Positions 8,472-17,722 are shown, counted from the stretch's first letter. The stretch: 36,441 bases of DNA from Calditrichaceae bacterium (GCA_013360445.1 JABWBP010000052.1:1-36441); one strand, 5' to 3'. A program made the numbers and translations. The notes: generated by a model from the letters alone, not told the origin.

Positions 8472-8578
8472 CCACAGAGCCACAGAGGGCACAGAGAAAA
8501 TCAAGTATTTATTGAATCTGAGACTGCGTTGAGAAGCAAAAACGTTAAAAAGGTGATTAAAACTCTGTGTTCTTTGTG
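8472..8578. repeat. CACAGAG word array with inverted copy
   Basis: Three CACAGAG-containing units of 8-9 bp at 8472-8496 face an inverted copy (CTCTGTG 8563-8569, then TTTGTG 8573-8578). The right half encodes the last residues of the minus-strand gene ending at 8501; the left half lies beyond its stop codon. The array therefore spans the gene end. The rest of the gap to apt shows nothing else. Confidence 0.65.
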
Positions 8579-9697
8579 TTCGGGAGTGAACGGGCCTGAG
8601 AACAGCGATATATCCTCCGCGTACGCCCTGAACAGGTGAAGAATATAGTGCATGCGCTGCCGGAGGTCGCACCAGTCCTGCGCCGCGCAGGCGGTTCCGC
8701 CCGGCGGGCAGGGGTCGTACTCCTTGACGAAACTATCTAGCGCAGGGGGCAGCGTTCCGCTGAAGACCGGGGGAACCGGGGCCTCCAGGTTCCGCCCCAG
8801 CGAGAGCACCTCGTTAGGGAGCGCCAATACCATCATCGACCCGGTAACGGCCTCGCGGGTGATTTTGACCGCGGCTTTGCGCAGTTTTGCGGCCAGCCAG
8901 ATCACCAGGGCGGCCAATGCCAGGCGCACCGGCGGAGGCCACTGCTGCGAGCGGGGCATCAACAGGCGCAGCACCCGCGCGCCGAGGTCCTCCGCGGTCG
9001 CCGCCGGCGCATCGACGGCGGCGGCAATCTGCGGCTGCAAGCGGGTCTGTTCGTGAAGCCCGATCTTCAGATTGGCGAGCAGTATCCAGGCGGCGCGCCG
9101 GGCCGGATCCGCTTCCTCCCGCTGCTGTTGATAGTGCGCGAACGCTTCCTTCAGGTAATCCTGCCCCTCCGGCGGCGCGCCGGGGCGAAGCTCCGCCGCA
9201 AACGCGCGAACCTCTTCGGAGTCGTGGCGGGCGTCAACCGGAACGCTCGCCATGAATCGCGCAAACTCCCGGCCGATCTCTGCGAAAACTTTCAAGTTGC
9301 CTTCAGCCACGGCCTCGCTGGCGCGCTCGAAGGCGTCGAAGGGGGTGTGAATTTCGCTGACGGCTCGCCCTAACTTCGTATCCGGCTCGAACAGCCCTTT
9401 GCGCAACAGCATACGGTAGAGAGATTGCAGCGGCGCGAGCAGGTTAGCCTTGCGCCCCAGGCTCCGCTCGAAGCGCTCTAACAGGTCCTCCCCGCGGATG
9501 GTGCTGCCCGCCTGGCGCGAGGCCCAGACAGCGAAGGTGCACCAGTTTGCAGCGGCGCCGGTGCGCGCCCGCATTGCCGCGGAAAGCTCTGCGTAGCACT
9601 GGGTAATCTCCAGGTTGCGAATCACCCGGTTGCGGATGGCGGTAATCCGGGCAACGTCGGCGACGCCCGGCGCCGGGGTGGGGGGAACCTGGCTCAA
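8501..9697 (-). CDS. Uncharacterised protein (398 aa), translationally coupled to acyP
   Basis: No family recognised. The start is TTG at 9695-9697, supported by GAGGAG (9703-9708 on the complement), which overlaps the acyP stop codon: a coupling arrangement. The product is Ala/Arg-rich and mostly helical. It begins with [18 protein letters not shown], then [14 protein letters not shown] and [20 protein letters not shown], which looks like a conserved core. A hydrophobic segment ([16 protein letters not shown]) sits about two thirds along, and a Cys-containing stretch ([17 protein letters not shown]) near the end. The last 27 or so residues, from PEHKEHRV, are encoded by a CACAGAG repeat array and are unlikely to be ancestral. 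It is richer in GC than its neighbours by eye. Confidence 0.7.
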   Translation of the reverse strand: MSQVPPTPAPGVADVARITAIRNRVIRNLEITQCYAELSAAMRARTGAAANWCTFAVWASRQAGSTIRGEDLLERFERSLGRKANLLAPLQSLYRMLLRKGLFEPDTKLGRAVSEIHTPFDAFERASEAVAEGNLKVFAEIGREFARFMASVPVDARHDSEEVRAFAAELRPGAPPEGQDYLKEAFAHYQQQREEADPARRAAWILLANLKIGLHEQTRLQPQIAAAVDAPAATAEDLGARVLRLLMPRSQQWPPPVRLALAALVIWLAAKLRKAAVKITREAVTGSMMVLALPNEVLSLGRNLEAPVPPVFSGTLPPALDSFVKEYDPCPPGGTACAAQDWCDLRQRMHYILHLFRAYAEDISLFSGPFTPEHKEHRVLITFLTFLLLNAVSDSINT

Positions 9698-9706
9698 TGG
9701 ATCTCC

Positions 9707-9985
9707 TCAGTAGGTAATCTCAAAATCCCGGTAATTCCCCACAGGGGGCTTCCATTCCACCTCCACTTTATCCACCACCGACCCGTAAGGACCTTTGCGC
9801 AGCTCGCTCAGGAACAGTTCCAGAACTTCCCGCTCGCCTTCCGCATACGTTTCTACGCCGCCGTCGGGCAGGTTTTTTACGTACCCCGCCACCCCGAATT
9901 GCTGCGCTTTCCGCAAGGTGAAAAAGCGGAACCCCACTCCCTGAACCACCCCGGAGATTTTCGCTGTAAAGGCTGTTTTGCTCAT
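9707..9985 (-). CDS. acyP: Acylphosphatase
   Basis: Small cytoplasmic enzyme that hydrolyses acyl phosphates. At 92 aa it has the family length and all signature parts: GVVQGVGFRFFT with catalytic Arg20, GVAGYVKNLPDGGVE with catalytic Asn38, and the C-terminal strand YRDFEITY. The stop (9707-9709) overlaps the ribosome site of the next gene, so the pair forms a two-gene unit. The ribosome site of acyP itself is weak (GCGGAA). Confidence 0.95.
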   Translation of the reverse strand: MSKTAFTAKISGVVQGVGFRFFTLRKAQQFGVAGYVKNLPDGGVETYAEGEREVLELFLSELRKGPYGSVVDKVEVEWKPPVGNYRDFEITY

Positions 9986-10008
9986 TTCCGCGTACCTGGT
10001 TTTTTAAC

Positions 10009-10148
10009 AGTAGGCGGTAGGCAATATTTTATGGACTCTCTGTTTTTCCTGGCTTTGACGTTTTAAGCTTGCAAAACTGAAGTTTTGCACTCCGGCTGCC
10101 CCTGCGATTGCCTACTGCTTACTTGCCTACTTGCCTACTGCCTACTGA
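10009..10148. repeat. GCCTACT word array, inverted copy and central palindrome
   Basis: On the right, 7-8 bp units (TTGCCTAC, TGCTTAC, TTGCCTAC, TTGCCTAC, TGCCTAC) run through 10108-10145. On the left is the inverted word pair TAGGCGG, TAGGCAAT (10011-10025). Between them sits a perfect palindrome GCAAAACT-GA-AGTTTTGC (10071-10088) followed by CACTCC, related to the elements at 131-180 and 29970. On the minus strand, the first unit of the array supplies the TAG stop of the gene ending at 10142. Confidence 0.65.
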
Positions 10149-10606
10149 TTTAGCGCCGCAAACACCCGCTCTACCGCCTCCTCGGGCGTCTCCACTGCTA
10201 CGACTCCCGGCACTTCGTTCCAGGAGTTCAATCCGAATACCGGTTTGTTCAGATGCAGGGCGTAGGCGATTTCCGAGAGGGTTCCGTATCTTCCGTCCAC
10301 CGCGATTACCGCCGCGGCGCTGCGAATGATTACGATGTTCCGCCCGATGCCCATGCCGGTGGCCACGGGGATTTTTACATAGGGATTGGCATCCTCGACG
10401 TGGTTTCCCGGGAGAATACCGATGGTCAATCCCCCGGCTTCGCAAGCGCCTTTGCAGGCCGCTTCCATCACCCCGAACAGCCCCCCGCAGATGACGATGC
10501 CGCCTCTTTCCGCTATCAGCCGCCCCACGGCTTCCGCGGCGGCGTAATCCGCCTGCGAACATTCGCTTCCGCCGATTACGGCGATGATGGGTGCTGTGGT
10601 TTTCAT
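10142..10606 (-). CDS. TIGR00725 / LOG-like Rossmann protein
   Basis: A 154-residue protein of the SLOG (LOG/TIGR00725) type, which bind nucleotides or cofactors. Seen: IAVIGGS at the N-terminus, GGIVICGGLFGVMEAACKGA, IGILPG, ANPYVKIPVATGMGIGRN and VDGRYGTLSEIAYAL. The usual GG before the GTLSE motif is DG here. Relatives include molybdenum-cofactor carrier proteins and cytokinin-activating LOG enzymes, but the short form is mostly uncharacterised, so no activity is assigned. The stop codon lies inside a repeat array. Confidence 0.88.
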   Translation of the reverse strand: MKTTAPIIAVIGGSECSQADYAAAEAVGRLIAERGGIVICGGLFGVMEAACKGACEAGGLTIGILPGNHVEDANPYVKIPVATGMGIGRNIVIIRSAAAVIAVDGRYGTLSEIAYALHLNKPVFGLNSWNEVPGVVAVETPEEAVERVFAALNQ

Positions 10607-10618
10607 AGTGATTTATGG

Positions 10619-10695
10619 TTTTGCATGGTGCAGAGCGCAAAGCGTAAAAAATGGTTGTTGCGGTACCCTGCGCTATGCTCTCTGCTCCATGCTCT
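10619..10695. repeat. TGCGCTAT/GCTCTCTG word array with inverted copy
   Basis: Loose 8-bp words (TGCGCTAT, GCTCTCTG, CTCCAT, GCTCTATG) at about 10668-10695 partly mirror GCATGGTGCAGAGCGCA at about 10622-10638. It fills the gap just beyond the asnS stop codon. It is weaker than the other arrays. Confidence 0.45.
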
Positions 10696-10700
10696 ATGCC

Positions 10701-12092
<1,392 letters not shown>

Positions 12093-12253
12093 GGTTTTCC
12101 TTCTAATTTGAATCCCTGGTAATGGCTCATTAATTCATCCCGGTGCCCGGGGTGTTTCCGGCCCGCCATATTATCGGCGTTTGTGCGCGATTCCTTACCC
12201 CCATCGCCTGCCGGAAGCGCGACGGGTATGCACGGAGTGATCGCGGCCACCAC

Positions 12254-12293
12254 CACTCCATTACTCCATTACTCCACCACTCACCAACTCAAG
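12254..12293. repeat. ACTCCAT 8-bp word array over the end of the oxoamine synthase gene
   Basis: Five 8-bp units lie head to tail: CACTCCAT, TACTCCAT, TACTCCAC, CACTCACC, AACTCAAG. The last unit (12286-12293) contains the minus-strand stop codon (12289-12291). The rest of the gap to asnS (12093-12253) holds no gene or motif I recognise. Confidence 0.65.
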
Positions 12294-13515
12294 CCTTGAA
12301 CCCGCTCAAAGCCTCCAGCACCTCGTCGATGTCGCTTTCGGTGTGGGCGGCGTTGATCTGGAAGCGAATGGTCTCGTCCCCGCGCGGCACCACCGGGAAG
12401 GTCAGCCCGATTACTAAAATACCCTTTTGGAAGAGGTGTTGCACCAGTTGCCGGGTGCGGGCGGTATCGCGCACCAACAGGGGCACCACCGGGTGGGGGC
12501 CGGGAATGGATTCTCGCCCCAGCGCCGCCAGGCCGTTGCGGAACTGCCCGGTGCGGGCTTTGAGATGCCGCAGCCGCTCCCGCCCTTCCGCGCCGCCGGC
12601 GATCTCGATGGCCTTGATGGCCGCGGCGCAGTCGGCCACGCTGAGGGGATTGGTATAGATGTAAGTATCCGCTTTCTGGCGCACCGCTTCGATCAATTCC
12701 TCGCTGCCGGCGATGAAACCGCCGTTCACCCCGAACGCCTTCCCAAAAGTGCCCACGAGGACGTCGGCCTTCGCGCCGGTAAATTCCTCCGTGCCCCGCC
12801 CGCTATCGCCGTACGCGCCGATGCCGTGGGAATCGTCCACCACGGTAATCACCCCCTCCTTGAACCGCTCGGTCAGCGGTTCGGTCAACTTCACGATTTC
12901 GTTCAGGGGAGCGCAATCGCCCCGCATACTGAAAATGCCGTCGAAAATGACCACGATCCGCTCCATGCCGGGGGGAATGTTATTCAGGCAGTTTTTCAGC
13001 TCCTCCATATTGTTGTGCTTGTAAATCGCCCGGTTCTCCCGGGGAACGTTGGAGATACGCATGGCCCGGATGATGCAGTTGTGGTTCAGCTCATCCCCGA
13101 TCCAGTAGGTTCCGGCGTTGTTAATGGTGAGAGCCACGGCTAAGTTGGCGGTGTACGCGGAATTGAAGATCTTCGCCGCCGGTTTATTCACGAAGCGGGC
13201 GATCCGTTCTTCTAACTCCGCGTGGTACGAAAACGTGCCGTCGATGAAGCGAACCGCGCCCGGCCCCACCCCGAACCGGTGGGTGGCCTCGTCCGCGGCT
13301 TTGATCAATTCCGGGTGATTGGAGAGGGAGAGGTAGCTGTTGGAGTTCATGCGCAGAAATTCCAGGTTGGATCCCCGGAGTTGATAACGCGGCCCCCGGC
13401 CGTTGCGGGGGGGAAGATACCCGACGATGATGCGCTCCGGGGCTTTGGCCCGGCCTTCGGCTTTTAATGCTTCCACTTCCTGTACCAGGGAGCGGTTCAG
13501 TTTTTCCAGCGACAT
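12289..13515 (-). CDS. Alpha-oxoamine synthase family PLP enzyme (Kbl/BioF/SPT-like)
   Basis: PLP-dependent enzyme that condenses an amino acid with an acyl-CoA (2-amino-3-ketobutyrate ligase, BioF, serine palmitoyltransferase group). Seen: NSNSYLSLSNHP, the VDDSHGIGAYGDSGRG cofactor motif (D228, H230) and the Schiff-base Lys259 in GTFGKAFGVNGGF. SVADCAAA and a C-terminal region with RFQINAAHT follow. At 408 aa it has a slightly long N-terminus. There is no tdh, biotin or sphingolipid gene next to it, so the substrate cannot be set from context; glycine C-acetyltransferase is the commonest label. AGGAGG lies 8 nt before the ATG. An AT-rich palindromic cluster lies upstream. Confidence 0.88.
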   Translation of the reverse strand: MSLEKLNRSLVQEVEALKAEGRAKAPERIIVGYLPPRNGRGPRYQLRGSNLEFLRMNSNSYLSLSNHPELIKAADEATHRFGVGPGAVRFIDGTFSYHAELEERIARFVNKPAAKIFNSAYTANLAVALTINNAGTYWIGDELNHNCIIRAMRISNVPRENRAIYKHNNMEELKNCLNNIPPGMERIVVIFDGIFSMRGDCAPLNEIVKLTEPLTERFKEGVITVVDDSHGIGAYGDSGRGTEEFTGAKADVLVGTFGKAFGVNGGFIAGSEELIEAVRQKADTYIYTNPLSVADCAAAIKAIEIAGGAEGRERLRHLKARTGQFRNGLAALGRESIPGPHPVVPLLVRDTARTRQLVQHLFQKGILVIGLTFPVVPRGDETIRFQINAAHTESDIDEVLEALSGFKA

Positions 13516-13553
13516 AGGTACGGCCTCCTGTTGGATAAGGGTGTGGTCAATTC

Positions 13554-13615
13554 AATTATACTTAAGTATAATTAATCTGTCTTGAATTATACTAATTGGC
13601 ATAAAAGTATAATTC
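13554..13615. promoter_or_regulatory. Four AATTATACT sites in alternating orientation (operator-like)
   Basis: A perfect 20-bp palindrome, AATTATACTTAAGTATAATT, at 13554-13573 is followed by the inverted pair GAATTATACT (13584-13593) and AGTATAATTC (13606-13615). Together that is four copies of one 9-mer within 62 bp. It sits 38 bp beyond the fic stop and about 40 bp upstream of the oxoamine synthase start. It could be an operator and promoter (it contains TATAAT strings on both strands), or another gene-end word array. Confidence 0.5.
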
Positions 13616-13653
13616 AGTAAAAATATATTTTTTGATTCCGCGAACAAGCCAGT

Positions 13654-14832
13654 TCAACCTTTTTGCTGAATTATGTTCAGAATTCGTTTTGCATAAAAAG
13701 TTTTCCCATGAGAAATTCCTATTATCGGCACTAAAATATCCATTTCGATAAGCTTGTCGATGCAAAGTTTCGCACTGCGATAAGTGACATTCAAGAAACG
13801 TTGTGCATCCGGAATGGTTAATATCGGGCGCTCAAACAAAGTATTAATTAATGGAAACAACAAGGCAGAAGATCTCGCCTGGGTAACCTTCTGATGCCAT
13901 TCCATCTGCAAATTCTGCAACTGTTTTGCCCTGCGGATGGCATCATGGGCCTGCTCAGAAACTCCCCGGAGAAAAAAGGCGATCCATTCCCGCCAGGCGC
14001 CATGTTCGCTGACCGCCGTTAAACCATCATAATAATCCCGGCGGCGCTTTTCAAAAAAGGCGCTCAGATATAGCAACGGGAGGGGCAGCAAATTCCAGTG
14101 TACCAACAGCAGGGAAATCAGCAAACGCCCAATGCGCCCGTTGCCGTCGATAAACGGATGGATGGCTTCGAATTGGTAGTGAATAAACGCCAGGCGCATC
14201 AACGGGGGATGCTGGTTATTCCGGTGAAGATATTTCTCGAATAGATCCAGGCATTCTTTCAATTGCGCGGGGGGCGGGGGCACAAAATCCGCCTCGTTCA
14301 AGGTGCAGCCCGGCCTGCCGATCCAGTTTTGGCTCCTGCGAAATCGCCCCGGCGTGGCATGTTCTCCACGAACCCCCTCCATTAAACTTTCATGTAATTC
14401 CCGGATAAAACGGAGGCTGACCGGAAGAGTTTTTAACCGTTCCAGGCCGTATTCCATCGCCCGCACGTAATTCATTACTTCTCTAACATCTGATTCCGGC
14501 GGAACAGGTTCGAAGCCGGGGAGGTAAAGCTGGCCGGCTTCGTGAGCATAAAGATTGGCGATATCCGTCTGGGTTCCTTCAATTCTCGACGAGAGCACCG
14601 CTTCCCGGCGGATAAAAGGGCCGATTAGCAGGTGGGGATTGGGCATGGTGCGCCCCAGGCCGGAGAGTTCTCCCAGGGCGCGGTCGGCGTCGGAGAGAAC
14701 ATTCATCAACGCCAAATCCGGTTGAATAGCCGGCGGGAGGGGATGGGGCACAGACGCCAGGTACGCCGCTTCTCCCGAGCCTGCCTGAATACATTTGCCG
14801 GATGCGCTTTTATGAAATCGTTTTTTGTCCAC
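13654..14832 (-). CDS. Fic family protein (AMPylase) with N-terminal inhibitory motif
   Basis: Probably transfers AMP (or another nucleotide moiety) from a nucleotide to a target protein. Seen: an N-terminal Fic_N domain with inhibitory motif SSRIEG (S81, E85, G86; the (S/T)xxxE(G/N) form placed before the Fic core, class II); the Fic core motif HPFIDGNGRIGR (H225 catalytic); and the flap region. A C-terminal winged-helix-like part follows (TIPDAQRFLNVTYRSAKLCIDKL). 392 aa is typical of this group. The start is GTG (14830-14832) without an obvious ribosome site. No partner antitoxin gene is needed for class II; targets are unknown. The neighbouring AATTATACT cluster could be its binding site (speculative). 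Confidence 0.9.
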   Translation of the reverse strand: MDKKRFHKSASGKCIQAGSGEAAYLASVPHPLPPAIQPDLALMNVLSDADRALGELSGLGRTMPNPHLLIGPFIRREAVLSSRIEGTQTDIANLYAHEAGQLYLPGFEPVPPESDVREVMNYVRAMEYGLERLKTLPVSLRFIRELHESLMEGVRGEHATPGRFRRSQNWIGRPGCTLNEADFVPPPPAQLKECLDLFEKYLHRNNQHPPLMRLAFIHYQFEAIHPFIDGNGRIGRLLISLLLVHWNLLPLPLLYLSAFFEKRRRDYYDGLTAVSEHGAWREWIAFFLRGVSEQAHDAIRRAKQLQNLQMEWHQKVTQARSSALLFPLINTLFERPILTIPDAQRFLNVTYRSAKLCIDKLIEMDILVPIIGISHGKTFYAKRILNIIQQKG

Positions 14833-14908
14833 TGCGATCCATTCTACCCGTCATTAATGCGTTTGCCGGGTAAAAATAAATTCAAAGCAGGGTTTTTACA
14901 AGGAGGAT

Positions 14909-16030
14909 TTACCGCGTTCCCAATACATACCCCATCCCCACCCGGAAGCCGTACCGCTTTTCTGGCTCGCCAAAATCATAAGCGCCCTGGGCTTTCAAGA
15001 GGTATCTGCCAGCGATCAGAACATTTAGACGTAAGCCGGGAACGCTGCCTCCCTCACCGAACGCCGTATTGCCAATCCACAAATGAATATCGGGATGGGC
15101 TATTCTGAGGTTCAAGCCGATGGAGGAAGGCCCAAACAGAAAATCATTCAGCAAATCTGCCGATAGATAAAAAGCGCGCAGGAATCCTGCCTTGAGGCTG
15201 ATACTGGGAAACAGGAAAGGTATCGGATAACCGCGAGAAAAGACCCGAACATTAAAAAATATACCCAAATTGAAACCGAAATAATCCGTTTGAACCCGGA
15301 TCTGGGGAATGAGGTAGGGCAGGTTGAATGTGCGGATCTCCGATCCCGGGTAGCCGCCAGGCGCTTCCGGTTCATCGACAGCCTTCGTTTGCATCAGCCC
15401 GAAAACAATGCTGAAAGCGCTTTTATAGGCAACCGGTTCGTAGCTAACGTATAATTCCCGGTAATAATCATCGGAAAAGCCCGGGCGGTCCCCCGCCCCG
15501 GCCAGCAAATTAACGCTATGGCGATTGGGCCGGGGTTTATAGCGGTCCGGGTCCCAGATGCCGCGGTTAGATTTTCGCGCGGCTTCGGAGGCGGCAACAT
15601 ATTCCCGTGGGTATCCATCCCTTCGGGAGTGGTAAGTTGAATCGGGGCTGGCGAGGTATGCGCCGTACCCCTTTTCCAGGTAAGATTGGTTGTACCAGAC
15701 GGTTTTCAGGGTGAATTCCCGGAACAGGTGCACCGGAAAACAGTCGCAGGCGGAATCCCTTTGCGCGGTAAATTCCGCCAGCGCGGTCTGCCCGGCCAGT
15801 TGTTCCTGCCCGTATTTTTTGATCATTTTGGCGAGCGCGGCGCGGTAGGGGTCGGGGTCGTGGATAGAAGGCGCGTCCAGGTTCGCCAACCTGATCTTCC
15901 GCCCGTCTTTTAGTTCGAACAGGTTTGCGTCGAGCACCCGGGCGATTTTGACCGGCTCGTCCGCCATGAGTTGAACAGGCAGGAAGCATAGAAGATACAG
16001 AATGTAAATCGTCCGGAATTTCCTGGCCAT
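14909..16030 (-). CDS. Secreted protein: degenerate thermonuclease-like domain plus beta-rich C-terminal region
   Basis: A signal peptide (about 1-23, ending in LMADEP) leads into a staphylococcal-nuclease-like domain: VKIARVLDANLFELKDGRKIRLANLDAPS, then ASEAARKSNRGIWD at about 147-160. Compared with the family, the calcium Asp (D34), first Arg (R47) and second Asp (D52) positions are kept. The catalytic Glu of the DTPE motif is Ser55, and the KYGR block with the second catalytic Arg is replaced by EKGYGAYL. Nuclease activity is therefore doubtful. From about 170 to 373 the sequence is rich in aromatic and alternating hydrophobic residues (DYYRELYVSYEP, GFNLGIFFNVRVF) and ends YGFRVGMGYVLGTR. 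That resembles outer-membrane beta-strands. The combination is unusual. No clear ribosome site. Confidence 0.65.
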   Translation of the reverse strand: MARKFRTIYILYLLCFLPVQLMADEPVKIARVLDANLFELKDGRKIRLANLDAPSIHDPDPYRAALAKMIKKYGQEQLAGQTALAEFTAQRDSACDCFPVHLFREFTLKTVWYNQSYLEKGYGAYLASPDSTYHSRRDGYPREYVAASEAARKSNRGIWDPDRYKPRPNRHSVNLLAGAGDRPGFSDDYYRELYVSYEPVAYKSAFSIVFGLMQTKAVDEPEAPGGYPGSEIRTFNLPYLIPQIRVQTDYFGFNLGIFFNVRVFSRGYPIPFLFPSISLKAGFLRAFYLSADLLNDFLFGPSSIGLNLRIAHPDIHLWIGNTAFGEGGSVPGLRLNVLIAGRYLLKAQGAYDFGEPEKRYGFRVGMGYVLGTR

Positions 16031-16065
16031 AATTGATAACTGGAATTAATGAATTGATTGAAATA

Positions 16066-16206
16066 CTACTCTTTGATTTTCAGCCTGCGACCTATCTCCG
16101 CGCCCGAAATTCCCCCTTCTTTTGCCAGGCGAGTTCTTGACCTTTCTATAATAGCCAGAAAACTATATTCCTGAATTCCGGCTCCGATTGCAAGATATAA
16201 TTTCAT
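16066..16206 (-). CDS. Possible small ORF (46 aa)
   Basis: An ATG at 16204-16206 on the complement, preceded by AAGGG about five bases upstream, opens 46 codons (MKLYLAIGAGIQEYSF... ending RRLKIKE) to a TAG at 16066-16068. It lies 35 bp before the thermonuclease-like gene on the same strand. No family is recognised. It could be a leader or small protein, or the fragment of a lost gene. Confidence 0.28.
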   Translation of the reverse strand: MKLYLAIGAGIQEYSFLAIIERSRTRLAKEGGISGAEIGRRLKIKE

Positions 16207-16223
16207 CCTTACCCTTTTTGTTT

Positions 16224-16322
16224 AACCCCGTTGGGGTATGGGAGCCATTTTCTCATCGCCCATTCCCCAGGGTGTCCCGCAAGCGGGAAACCCTGGGCTG
16301 TAATGTGTAACGCCGTTGGCGT
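16224..16322. repeat. REP-like element with three hairpins
   Basis: Hairpin 1: ACCCC-GTT-GGGGT (16225-16237). Hairpin 2: CCCAGGGT (16266-16273) pairs with ACCCTGGG (16290-16297) and encloses TCCCGC-AA-GCGGGA. Hairpin 3: ACGCC-GTT-GGCGT (16310-16322), a variant of hairpin 1. The order small-large-small with the shared GTT loop suggests a mobile or REP-type element. It lies in the 600-bp gap 16031-16641; bases 16323-16641 show no other element I can support. Confidence 0.6.
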
Positions 16323-16641
16323 AAAAATCGCAAAACGAATAGCTTTTCCGTTTTTTCAAAAAGTGCAAAGCTCTGATTTTTAGAAACGCTTTATCGAATT
16401 GTGGAGTATCTCACACCCGCCCCGGCTTTGTGCATTAAAATTCGCGGAGCCTGCAAGGTTTGGTGTGTTTTAAAAGGATTTTGAATAATTCGGGTCTAAT
16501 ATCCACGCAGGAAAAAAGTGGAGCACAGGGATGTCGAGTATAAGGAAATACTCGTTTTTTAAGCGCACCGGGAAGTTCTCCTTCCAACCCTCCTTTTTTA
16601 AGCCTTTAATCCCCAACATATCATTTTCGGAGAGGATGAAC

Positions 16642-17658
16642 ATGAGCAATGTTCGGTTACTTATGGTACTGCTGATCGCCGCCGCGGCGCTTTTTACCGA
16701 AGCCAACGCCCAGGGCCGCTATTCCATCGTCGGCACCACCAATGATATCGTGGTCATGGAGCTTCCCATGGATCTGAAGATCAACGTCGGCGACCGTTTT
16801 TACGTGATGCGCCGCAAGGGCGTCGAGGAGCTTACCCTGGCTATCGCCCGGGTAGAAACCTTCAAAGGCAAGTTTTGCCGCCTGCGCCTGACCGAGAAGA
16901 TCATGAAAGACCCGCCCCGGGAAGGCGATTACCTGGTACCCTACGATCCCGTGAAATATACTCCCTGGGGCGACAGCTTCGATACCAGCGAACCGGCCCC
17001 GGCCAAGCCGCAGCCGCAACCGGCGTTTCTCGAAGAGCAGCCTTCCGCCAGCCGGGTCGGGTTTCTGGTCGCCTTTTTCAGCGGCTTCGGGCTATCCAAC
17101 TTTGACGGTGAAGAGATGTACGGCGTCAAAAGCGGGTTTTCCCAGTCCAGCTACATCCCCTTAGGCGGGCAATTTTTCGTGCAGGCCGGGCAATTCCACA
17201 TCGGCGCGGAAGTGAATTACGCGGTCGCACCCTTCACTTTCGAGACCGAAAACAGCAGCGGCAGAGCGCTCTGGGAAGATGAATTGGAGCAGTTGCAGTT
17301 CGGGGCGCTGGCGCGTTTCAACTTTACCCAAACCCCCGCCAAACCTTACCTGCGGGCCGGCGCGGGCGTTTATACCGGAAATTTCACCCGCAAATTCAGC
17401 GATCAATACAAAAAAGATTTCAAAAATGAATTCGGGGTGGATTTAAAAGACGAAAAGGTGAATCTGGATACCAATTTCGGATTCAACCTTGGCGCCGGGG
17501 TGGCATATCGCAACGGTTTCATCGAATTCGTCTATCACTTTGTGGAGCGCAGCTACGAAGAGACCAGCACGGATCAAGCCGGGAAAGAGGTGAAAGAGAC
17601 CGTGCGGGTGGGCGCCGACAACTGGGCGGTGCAGGTGGGAGTGCAGTTTCCGTTGTAA
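16642..17658 (+). CDS. Outer-membrane beta-barrel-like protein with N-terminal SH3-like domain
   Basis: Not assigned to a named family. The start at 16642 has GGAGAGG (16629-16635) six bases upstream and opens a signal peptide (MSNVRLLMVLLIAAAALFTEANAQ). Residues 25-100 look like a small beta-barrel (RYSIVGTTNDIVVME, INVGDRFYVMRR, REGDYLVPY). A Pro/Ala linker (about 108-130) leads to a C-terminal half with repeating amphipathic strands (GGQFFVQAGQFHIGAEVNYAV, FNLGAGVAYRNGFIEFVYHF). It ends WAVQVGVQFPL, an aromatic/hydrophobic terminus fitting an outer-membrane porin-like barrel. 339 aa. Role unknown. Confidence 0.7.
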   Translation: MSNVRLLMVLLIAAAALFTEANAQGRYSIVGTTNDIVVMELPMDLKINVGDRFYVMRRKGVEELTLAIARVETFKGKFCRLRLTEKIMKDPPREGDYLVPYDPVKYTPWGDSFDTSEPAPAKPQPQPAFLEEQPSASRVGFLVAFFSGFGLSNFDGEEMYGVKSGFSQSSYIPLGGQFFVQAGQFHIGAEVNYAVAPFTFETENSSGRALWEDELEQLQFGALARFNFTQTPAKPYLRAGAGVYTGNFTRKFSDQYKKDFKNEFGVDLKDEKVNLDTNFGFNLGAGVAYRNGFIEFVYHFVERSYEETSTDQAGKEVKETVRVGADNWAVQVGVQFPL

Positions 17659-17680
17659 ACGCTTAACCACAGATACTTTC

Positions 17681-17722
17681 TTAATTGCCAATTGGCAATT
17701 GGCAATTGGCAATTGGCAATTA
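17681..17722. repeat. AATTGGC heptamer array, copy 1
   Basis: Four exact AATTGGC units plus AATT start at 17690, after TTAATTGCC, whose inverse closes the array; the ends pair. It lies 22 bp after the preceding stop. The same heptamer forms an array at 34927-34965. Downstream, CCTTATTAA is repeated at 17776-17784 and 17785-17793, just before the next gene. Confidence 0.75.
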
